From the NCBI GenBank assembly GCA_032164245.1, contig JAVMKO010000002.1, positions 57,259,840-57,323,839 on the forward strand: 64,000 nt of DNA, in the 5' to 3' direction. The translations under genes were made by a program, and so were the position numbers. The stretch comes from Sternotherus odoratus (Eukaryota; Chordata; Testudines; Kinosternidae). The notes beneath the pieces were generated by a model. The model worked only from the letters and a program-made list of their open reading frames with translations, was not told the DNA's origin and searched no databases. Within the stretch, counting starts at the first letter, position 1; each line of letters begins with the position of its first letter. Shown here in pieces: positions 1 through 10,600 of the stretch.

Positions 1-1340
1 TCTGTCCCAGGAGTCTCTTGTGTTTCCACAGGGTTCCATCATGCTCAATTTTGTTTATAGTTTATATGGGACTGGTAGGAAGATTTGTATGCAGACATGA
101 GTTGCAATGTCTTCAGTATGCTGACAGTGTCTTTTCTGCCTTCAGTTTCATATGATCTTGCTTGTCCTTAATCAATTTTTGAAAAAATTGATGTGGTATA
201 GATGATGGATTGCTAACTGAGACTCTGTCCAGTTAACACTAAAGCTATGGTGTAGGATGAGGGAAGCAACTGAAAGATATGAAAATATTTCTCCCTTTAA
301 TTTAGGGTATGTATCTGCCATCTGTTGTTCAAGTTGGCAGATTAGGGTTACTGTTGGATTTCCAGTTCTGTATAACTGTAGAAGCTCCCACAAGGATGGC
401 CTTATATTGCCATCTGCATTTGGCTATGTGGTTACAACCAATTCTTTCTGATTCATGTTCATTGTTACCATTATTCCTGCTTTTTTAACATCAAGGTTAT
501 AGTATGCAAAGCATTCTACATGGGGCTATGCCATAAAACAACTGGGAATCTAAAGTTAGTACAAAAAGCAGAGCTCAGTTTTTGGTTGGAGTTTCTCACA
601 GACTATTCTTTGTGACTTGGTATTGGCTAGCTGTAGGTTTCCAGGTGGACTCAATGGTTTGTAAATGACTTGGCAACTGCCTGTTTGAGAGATACTTTTC
701 AATCCTATGTCCTATTGCTGCAACTGCAGTTAGAGGATTACTTGTGAGCTTCAATGTAAGCATTTGGGTAATTTGAAAGAAATTAAGAAATTTATTTTTT
801 TGGTTTATTTTGCTGCACTTTGTGTATATTCAGTTTAATTGTTTCTGCTGCTGAATAGTCATAGTTTAGTTTTCTTGTTGAAAAGACCCTTTGCAAACAT
901 TAACAGGATAATAAAAAACTCTTTAAAAAATAAATTAAAACAAAATTAACGATTACACAAATTGTAGATTTTTTTTTAAAAAAAGTCTGTTTCAAATAAC
1001 TGAAGATGAATGTCCCTTTTAAAATTCTTGCCACTGTTTCAATTTTGTTACAACCTTTGTCCACACTGGGTGCAATGTTATGCCAGCAAATTTCAACTCT
1101 TAGCTTTCATTTACTTTATTAAATCTTTTGTGCTATGTTGCATGAAATTTTACATGACCATCATCCTAATCGTATATCCGTTCTGCTTTTCATGAGGACA
1201 ATTGGAGGATATGAATTTAAATGAAAATTGTAAAAGTTTTTATTTGGTCTGTTAAGGTAACACTTTTTTTTTCCTGCCCTAGATTAAGACGCTTTCATGA
1301 CCTGGAGACAGTTTGACTTGTTTTGTTCTCTTTTAAATAG
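1..1340 (+). other. TMEM68: TMEM68 5' intron sequence
   Basis: AT-rich sequence upstream of the first coding exon. It ends in a pyrimidine-rich stretch and AG at 1339-1340, so it is read as the 3' part of an intron that follows one or more 5' UTR exons outside the window. No promoter, CpG island or coding segment is seen. Short open frames here are unsupported. Confidence 0.7.
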
Positions 1341-1343
1341 GAG

Positions 1344-1671
1344 ATGATACATAGAAATGAATCCTGTACTTCAGGGCAAGTACCTATGAGCTACTTATGC
1401 TGCCTGGTTTACATATTGGAAGAATGGACGGGTGTGGAGTATCTTGAGGATTATCTGAATTATGTGGCCTACCTTTTATGGGTGTTTACTCCGCTCATAG
1501 TAGTTTTTATACTTCCTGGACTTATCCTCCTCCTCCTCTACATTTCCGTTATTTTTCTTTATGTTTATAAGAGGAAGAATGAACTAAAAGAGGCTTATTC
1601 CAATGATATCTGGGATGGTGCAAGGCAAATGGTGGCAACTTTATGGGATGGACATGCAAGAATATGGCACG
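1344..1671 (+). CDS. TMEM68: TMEM68 coding exon 1
   Basis: The exon begins at 1341, three bases before the ATG, after AG at 1339-1340. It encodes residues 1-109 plus the first base of Gly110: an acidic amphipathic N-terminus (ILEEW..VEYLEDYLNY), the membrane-spanning stretch and the DGARQMVATLWDGHARIWHG segment. The donor is G|GTAAGG at 1672. Confidence 0.95.
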
Positions 1672-4600
1672 GTAAGGAAGATCTGATTATTTTGTAAGTG
1701 CTGAAACTATTGTCACTGTAGGTTAATGACTTAGGCCTATCAGCCATCTTTTTTGTATTTATTTGCAAACTTCATGCAACACTTATTTGCTCAGAAAATA
1801 AATCTGTGCTCATAATTGACACTGTGCTGTGTTGTAGCCATGTTGGTTCCAGGATATTAGAGACAGAAGGTAGGTGAGGTAATAGGTGGGCCGACTTCTG
1901 TTGGTGAGAGAGTCAAGCTTTTGAGCTTACATAGAGCTCTTTTTCAGGCCATCATGTGTCTCTAATGATTGACAAGACAGAGGATAAAATTAAGAGCCTA
2001 AGCAGCACCTGTCTCCAACTCCCCCATCCTTAAACCATGTTTGGAGGAGGGATTGACCCCACGCCTACCCAGCTGCAAGGCAGTACTGTACCCTGATTGT
2101 GCTGACTAGGTCAGACAGGTTTCCATCTGTATTTGGGCCTAACTCTGTGTCCCCTTCAGTCCTTAAGATTGCCATTGCAGCAAAGAGCCTAGCAGCTTCT
2201 CTACTCTTCTTCCCTTTTTGCCATGCCCAGCTTGGCATTACATTACAGCTAATGTTAGATGAGGTCCCTGCTGACAGAGAGGCCTTCTACTCTATAGAGA
2301 ATGTGCAAATGGACTAGTGAGTTCCTTCTAGGTGAGGAGGGGGAACTAAGAACTTCAGTGAGCACTCAAAAGAAAACTGTTACTTCAATCACTACAGATA
2401 ATCTTCTTGCAGTCTCAGGCAGCCTTTACTCCAACTGACCTGTACCAACCTGCAGCAGTTTAAACAGCTAGATTTGTCTTTGAGAAAATAGAAAGCATTT
2501 GTGCCAATTCCATTCTTTGTCCTTTTACATCTAAAACTGACATCAGACTAGTAAGTGCCTCTAATATTGTATGTAATAAACAGGGACTCCCTGAATTTGA
2601 ATTCAGGTGGCCCAGGTGGTGCCTAGCTCAGGATTCAGATGCCCAAACCTGTAACTGGGGATGGGTTTTTCTTGGTTTTTGTAAGTCTTAGTTCTTTGGG
2701 TAGTGTCCCCGTGGGTGCTCCTCTCTAGGTGCATCCATGTCCATGTGTCTCATATCAGAGATTTTAGGTAAAAGTGTCTATTTGGCCTACACATGTGCTT
2801 TCTCTGTCTCATGCCCTGTCTCGAGGCTATCTAGTGCTGCATGGGTGAACCACCCTCAGTTCCTTCTTAGTCACTCTTGGCCTGAGATGAAGCATGAGGA
2901 GAGTTTGATAAATTAGTCCTCAATCTTGTTTTAGTTTATAGAGTAGCTACTAGTGTTTCTGTTGTTTAGATGTTTACTACTCCCTTGTCCTTTTAAAATA
3001 TATACTAAAAAAACAAACTTTTGTTTTTGTTTGTTCTGGCTTCATAAACAGTTAACTCTGTGTCCTTATTGATGTTTGTAATTATCTCCCCTTGTGGGGA
3101 AAGAACCTCAGGAAGGGGCATTCCTGGCTCTCCCAGGTTTAAACGCTGTCTCTCCTACAGAGGGACTATTCCGATCAGTGATGGGCATTTGCTGCTTTGG
3201 AAAATCCCAGTGATCAGAAATGTCCTCAGCTTCAGTTTTTGGACAGAAGGTACAAGAAGGAGCTGTGAATTAACACTCAGACCTCTGATGATAGAGAGTT
3301 ATCTGAAACCAGCCTCTGACTCCTGGTCCTGGGATTCCCCCAGGACAGCAATCCCCATCAACATCCACGGGACATCAAACTCTGGTAGTGCCAAAGAGGA
3401 AATCGATGGATTCCTGTCACAAAAGCACAAAAAAGGGGACTGCAAGTCCCCAGACCAAACAATTAACTGGAAAAAAAGAGATCCCCGGCAAAGTCAGCCA
3501 CCTTGGTACCAGCGGAGCTGCGGTGTGGTACTCATGAGGCATTTGGTTCTGCAGGTACTGGCACTGCTCCTAAAGACCCGAGGGGCAAAGGCTCCGTGTG
3601 TCAGTACTGTCTGATGAGCGGCCGTAGAGACCAGATTACCTCTTCTAAAACAGCACTGCTGGAGACAAGGAGAGCCATGGTACTGAGTGTTTCCATGCAG
3701 CAGTGTGCATCTCCTGTCCGGGGCCGTGGGCACCGATTTGAGCACATGAGCGTGACCAGGGACAGCTGCTGGTGAGTCTGGTGCCTGCCTAGTGGGTGGG
3801 ACTAGCGGCGGGGTTACAGACGGTATAGCCGTGCCGCAGGAGCTGTTGACATGGGGCTCTGGCTCCTGGGAGTGGTTGCCCCACGTGTTTCTCCTTTTGC
3901 CGCTGTGGTTCCCGGTACATCCCTGCAGCTCCACGGATACCAATTTATGTCTGCGGATATCTGCATCTAGGGATATAAATTTGTATCCATGCTGGGCTCT
4001 ACCCCGACTCGCAGGAGGAGACCTTTTGAGACACAGGAGGCAAGTCTGGATAAGAAAATTTCTCCAGAAAAAAACATCATCCTCTTCAGATGAAGCTGTG
4101 GATGACTTAAAACAATTTCAGGATCTCCCCAAGAGAGTTACAGACACACTTCAGATCTCCTTTGAAGAAGTAACTCCCTTGAAGGAGTTGCAATACAAGC
4201 TGCTGGACATCCTCCATGTGCGCTCATCAGCGAGTATTGCACTCCCAATCAATGAGGACCTATAAGACCCAGCCAAGACCATCTGGCAAACTCGGGCCTC
4301 AATAATTCCCACGTAGACTTTCTTATTTTCTCTACCCATCACCAAATTCTCTTGTGGTAGATGCTGTAAATGAACATGGCAGACAGCACCACGCTAAATG
4401 AACACCCTGCCACGAGGACTGGAAAAGATTGGATAGTTTGGTAGGAAAGCCTACTCATCAGCAACCCTGCAATTTAAGATTACGAATTATCAGGCCATGA
4501 TTGTAAAATATAATCATATCAATTATGGGAATCTCATTGCCTTTATTGAACATCTCCCAAAGGATCAAAGGGAGCAGTTCAAAGCCATTGTTGACAAGCA

Positions 4601-7600
4601 CCAACTTCGAACAAAGACCGCTCTAGACTGCATTAGACACTGTGTAGACACAGCTGCCTGCTCCATATCAATGGCGGTAATGATGAGGATAGCTTGGTGG
4701 CTTCACCTATCTTGTCTCCCAAGGTAATTGTGATTCTTTGAGATGTGTTTCCCCCCCCCCCCCATCCCCATGGATGCTCCATGACCTGTCCTCCTCCACT
4801 CTACTTCAGAACTCTTAATAATGGGCTCTGTGGTAGAGAAGGAAATGAGGTCCATTTCCCTGAGCAGTACTAGATACCTTGAGCAGGTCATGAGACTGGG
4901 AGAGCATGTGTGTGGGCTGAATGGACGTTGTACCTAAAATCTCTGATCTGAGGCACAGGGACATGGATGCACCTACAGTGGAGCACCCATAGGGGGACAC
5001 CTCTCAAAGAACCACAGTAACTACACAATCTGAGTAACCACTTCTTTCCTCAGAAATTTGAATGTGTATTTTGGTCCAGGTTGGTAGAAGGCTGAGAATC
5101 TGTCTCATCATTCTCATTAGTCCTGTCCCATTTTGATTTCAGGGAGTGGTGAGGTATTCAGCATATTTGAAAATCTGGTTGGTTGGCTGAGTTTATTTCA
5201 TAATGGCTCCTGGGGGAATTCTGCACCCCTGTGCATGTGTCGATTTCTTTGCTTCCCTGCAGAAAAATGACTTTCTGACAGGGAAGCAAAGATCAGTCAT
5301 GCATTACTCCCTAGTAACGCAGGTACATCGTGTCAGGCACCTCGAGCAGCCATTGGAGAGGTAAAACACAGCAGGGCTGGGGACACCCCAGCCAGTGGCT
5401 CCTACCCTGAGCCAGGATCAGCTGCTAGTCCTAGCTGGACTGGAGGCCTGTGAAGACTGGACTTCCTTTTCCCCTGTAAAGAGAGGCTGGGTCTGTGTCA
5501 GACTCCACCTCATAAACCTCCCCAGCTGCAGGAAGCTCAGCATCCTCCCTTGCTTCCTCCCCCCATCGTTCCTAAGTTGTGGTGGGGAGGAGTCACTGTA
5601 TGGGGAGCTGCTCCCCCACCCACTCAGCCTCCATGCATCTGGACCTCCCATATCCAGACACTCCTGCCAAGCCTTACCTGGTACATCCAGAAGCTCAATC
5701 CCTGCATCTGGAACCACCCTGCACTCAGAACCCTACCTCCGAACCCCCAACCCTGCACCCCCCACTGAGCTCCCTGCACTCAAACCCCACCCTCTGCACC
5801 ACCCTGAGCCCCAACATCCAGATTCCTGTGCCACCTCCTGACCCTCAGCTAGCTGTATCCAGACTCCCAAATATAGTTTACCCCCACATATCCTACCAGC
5901 CCTACTCCCCAGCACCCAGACCTTCCCTCCTTCGCTGAGCCCCAACCACCTTCCTCTGGAAGTCCCTGCAGAGTTCCATTGCCCCTGCACCTGTAACCCC
6001 CCAACAACCCTCTGTGCATCCAGATCCACCACATGTAGACCCCCCACTGAGCTGCCTGCATCCAAGTTGTCTCACACCGAATCCTCTCACCCCACACCGG
6101 GATTCCTGCACATTGAGCCTCTCCACGCTTGAATCCTGCCTGGTTGAGCCTGCCTGTCCTGCTCCTGGTGCAGAGGGGAAGTGTCCCAGGCACAGCTGCC
6201 AACTTTCACATGGTAAATAAGCACCCGACTTTCACAATAAGCCAAAAATCAGGCTAAGCCTATTTCAAAACAAGACCAAAATAAACCAATCCCTAAGAAT
6301 CCAAGTACCCTATGTGACTAGATTCCTCCATCGTGCAGTCGGGGACTGTGGGGGGCCCCACTGTGCACCCCAACACTCTCTCCTCGCCTCTGCTTGCCGG
6401 GAGCTGATGGGGGGGGGGCGGCGCGGGGGGGGGGGGGGGGGGGGAGGAAAGCAACAAGCTGCAAACCAAACAAGCTACAAGTCAATAACTAGCCAACAAG
6501 CAACTCATATGCCAGTTAAGCCAAAAACAAGCCCAATTTCTGCGTTTTCTTTGTGGGTTTTGAATGTCAGGGTGTTTCTGGCCCAGTGTCAGGGTCAGGT
6601 GAAGCCTCACCCCTGAGTCCGTGTCCCAGGGATGCAGGGGAGGTAGGAGGGGGCAGCAGGATGATTCCTTACCTTTGTGCAGCCAGTGGCCTGTGCACCC
6701 CAATGCCGTGCTGGAGCCTCTGCATTTATTTATCTATATATATATATAAAAGTCAAATGGTGTATGCGTGCGTGTATGTACGTTCCCTTACTCCTTCCAC
6801 ACCGTTTCAGCTAGAGACTTGAAATTTGGTACAGTTATAGGCTTTAGGGTCCTAATCAGGGTAAGAATTGAAAATTTTTCAAATCTCACCTCTGACGCCC
6901 CCTGGAGTGAAATTCTTTAAAGCCCATTCACATCAGCTGGGCAGCAGGTTAACACCTGCTGTTCTCTGTGACATAGTTATGATGTAATAATACCCCCCTC
7001 CAACGGACCCTGCACTCGCTCAGCTCTCTCCCCCCTCAGGTAAGAATCGAATTTTTTTAAAATCTTCCCCCTCCCCCCCTCCAACGGACCCCGCACTCGC
7101 TCAGCTCTCTCCCCCCTCCGACGGACCCGAGCAACACTGGGTATTTTTGCTAGTTGACAAATAAAACTTGCAGAATTTTAAAATATTGTGCAAATATTTA
7201 CAATATTTTGGTGCAGACTCAGGAGTACATGATGTCTAAAATCCCAGCACTGATGATCAAATTAACGTACTGGATCAAAATAAAATGCTGCTTACAATTC
7301 CTTTTCTTTGTATTATCATTGATGCTAACTGCCATTTCCCTGAATGTTAACAACTCAGTATTTGTTAGTACAATTTATTCAGGCAAAACATGTCATGTCT
7401 CTTCTAAGCCTCATGTCAAGAGATTCTTAAAATCAGCACTTAACTTCAGTCTAATTCACTTTTCCCACCCATTACCTTAACTTGACCTTGGAGCCCTAAC
7501 CATTAAGAAGTCATGTGTCACCTTGTTTTTTCCATTAAAGAAGTATTTTTGGCAGCTATCAATTTTGCTAGGAGAATGTTAAAACTATGGTCTCAATCCA

Positions 7601-10600
7601 TGGCCCCTTTACTACTACTCCTATAAATGTAAAGAATTTAAGACATTATCTGCTCTTTATACATAAGAAATCAACTATTTCTGAGCCTTTTTCATAAACA
7701 CCCTGTCTAGATCCATTCAAAGCAAAAAAGGATATTTGAAAAGCAATTTACATAAAAAATTAAAATCCTTCCTGAAAATCATCTGCACTTGTTCTCTGCC
7801 ATTCAGTCAAAGGGAAGTGAGTTTCTAAGGCACTGATACCTAGATAGTGCAAAGCCTGTATCAAAAAGGCTTACACTAAAATTAAGCTTTAAAGCATATT
7901 GGACCAAATGAAACTTTAAAGCATATTGGACCAAAACCATCAGCTCTATCAAAGAGCAGAAAAAGGATTTGCATATATATGTACTGTAATTACTTTTTTT
8001 TGTAAAGAAAATTATCATTCTCCGAGACACTTGCTCTTTCTTCCTCACACCATCTCTAAAGTTTGACACTTCTGTCTCTCCAGGCCCTCATCTACTGTCT
8101 GACTTTATTGTAAACTCATCCCCCTGGGCCTTTCTGACACCTATTTCCCCTATGCACGCCTTTAGTTATTTCAAAATACAGCTGTACAAAGAATTTTCTT
8201 TCCACTTAAGTAAGATCACCTACAGTCCTCAGTTAAAACCTCTGCAACGCATCATCAGTGACCTACAACCCATCCTGGACAATAATCCCTCACTTTCACA
8301 GGCCTTGGGAGGAAGGCCAGTCCTGGCACACAGACAACCTGCCAACCTTAAACAAATTCTCACCCGCAACAGCACACTGCACCACAATAACTCCAACTCA
8401 GGAACCAATCCATGCAACAAACCTCGATGCCAACTCTGCCCACATATGTACACCAGCAACACCATCACAGGACCTAACCAGATCAACCATACCATCACTG
8501 GTTCATTCACCTGCACATCAACCAATGTCATATATGCCATTATATGCCACCAGTGTCCCTCTGCTATGTACATTGGCCAAACTGGACAGTCCCTAAGAAA
8601 AAGGATAAATGCACACAAATCAGATATTAGGAATGGCAATATACAAAAACCTGTAGGGGAACACTTCAACCTGCCTGGACACACAATTGCAGATTTAAAA
8701 GTCACCATACTGCAGCAAAAAAACTTCAAGTCCAGACTGCAAAGGGAAACTGCAGAGCTGCAATTCATTTGCAAATTCAACACAAACAATCTCGGATTGA
8801 ACAAAGACCTACAGTGGCTCGCTCATTACAGAACTAGTTTCTCCTCTCTCCATGTCCACCCCCCCCCCCATTCAAATGCTAGAAGAACAACCCACCCTCT
8901 CTGATCGGAGATAACAAGCTGGTTCAGCCTAATTGGACTAACCTTTTTACCTCCCACCTGGTTCTTGCCTACTTTTCTGTACCTGCCTCTGGACACTTCC
9001 ACTGCTTGCATCCGACAAAGTGGGTATTAGCCCACGAAAGCTCATGCTTCAAAACTTTATAGTTAGTCTTTAAGGTGCCACAGGACTTTGTTACCTCTGC
9101 TATTCCAGACTAACACGGCTACCTCTCTGATTCTTGACAATTTTCCTACTGTTGCTCTATTCATCTGAGAAGTCTTTTACCACCATGAGAGTAATAGTTA
9201 TTTGTATATGACATTAGCTTAATTCTTCTAACATTTTTGTCTTAGCAGTTGTATGGGTTTTAGGATTGGGACTGGCAGCAGAAAAGATTTCTCTTTTTAC
9301 AGGTAAAACTTGTATGTAGAATAAAGGAGTTAGAGGACTATAGTCTTTGATAAGTGACCTCATTTCCTCTTTCTAGTTTTGAGAGTGTTTCATCAAATAG
9401 ACAAGATCAGCGTGCCAGGAAACCAGATCATCATTTCTTTACTGTGATGTTGCAGCTCCTCAGTTTTTGAGAGGAAAAGCTAATGAAGAGATGAGACGAG
9501 AGTGGGAGGCATAGAAAAGCAAAAGCAGCAAGAAAAATAAAAGGAAAGGATGTAACTAAACTACAGCTGAACATTTTACACATTTAACATGGATGGGCAG
9601 AAAAATACCATTGGAAATGGCTACCCAATAAAAGAAAGGGAAGATAGAGTGTGTGTGTATGGAACATATTTCAACAAAGCATTTAAATAAACATGTTTCA
9701 AACTTCTGCACAAGCCCCAAAATTGTTTTTAGTACTTTCATCTGCCACCAATATCTCATTAGTTCTGCAGATACATTTTTCCTAAGAGATTTTGTTTTCA
9801 ATTTTTATATAAAATGCCTGCAAATGAAAAACAGAAGGGGACGTTGTCCAGTCAAAACTTTCCTGTCCTCATTTGCATAAGATAGTTGTTCTTGAGTACT
9901 AATTTGTCATTGCTTCAAACTCTGGTTTGCCTCTTCCCTCCCCCATCTTTTCCTCATTTTAACTACTTTTAAATAATCACTATTACATAAGTGATATGAA
10001 TTATTCATAAAACTTCAGCAGTATTGTAGATGTCTTTGAGGAAAATGTACAATAAAAGTTACAATAGCTCAAGATAGTAAGGTAGCTTTTATATTATTGT
10101 AAACGTGTTTAGTGAAATTCTTCTCTCCTTCAGAGTATATATAATTGCTGTGAACTCTGCTTTTCTTGTCTTTGAAGTCGCCAAGTATTGAACTGTTGTG
10201 CAGCAGCTCTTGTGTTCATCGTGCTCTATGAGTTACCTTCTCAAAGATGTTGTTATATTGGAGTATTAGTGGTATAAAACATTAACACCATTGTACCTTG
10301 TACTTCTAACAGGTTATGAGGTTCATGGTCTGGAAAAAATACCAGAAGGACCTGGGCTTGTTGTTTTTTACCATGGTGCAACTCCTGTAGACTATTTCTA
10401 CTTCTTGGCTAAACTCTCTATACTGAAGAACAGAATGTGCTATACAGTAGCTGATCACTTTGTCTTCAAATTGCCAGGTAAGCATCTTTAACTGCAAATA
10501 GTGAGCTTGGAGCATTTAATTGTAGACACTTTTTTTAGCGATATAATACCATAATATTACTGACACACATTAATGAGCACAAGTATTCAGACCGTATCTG

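Larger units (their letters stand above)
5207..7225. mobile_element. TIR DNA element with degenerate internal array and nested Helitron
   Basis: The left end CTCCTGGGGGAATTCTGCAC (5207) and right end GGTGCAGACTCAGGAG (7210-7225) are inverted relatives; the right copy has lost the AATTCCCC part. Inner flanks (GAAAAATGACTTTCTGACAGG near 5260, AATAAAACTTGCAGAATTTT near 7160) match a common turtle hAT-like non-autonomous family, from memory. No transposase is encoded. The middle is C-rich and G-rich low-complexity DNA. A Helitron (6733-7153) is inserted within it. No clean target duplication was found. Confidence 0.55.
8080..9131 (+). mobile_element. 5'-truncated Penelope-like retroelement
   Basis: Contains the C-terminal endonuclease ORF (8152-8904) followed by a noncoding tail with a decayed hammerhead core (9012-9039), AGTCTTTAAGGTGCCACAGG and the terminal ACTAACACGGCTACC. 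The reverse transcriptase part is missing, so it is truncated at the 5' side, as is usual for this class. The left border is approximate. Located in TMEM68 coding intron 1, sense orientation. Confidence 0.75.

Noticed and set aside
3494..3943. 149-codon open frame on the minus strand
   Set aside because: It lies antisense to the DIRS ORF1 relic, has no recognised domain and no splice context.
5395..6202. Overlapping long frames on both strands
   Set aside because: Proline/serine- or glycine-rich translations of a C-rich degenerate tandem repeat inside a TIR element.
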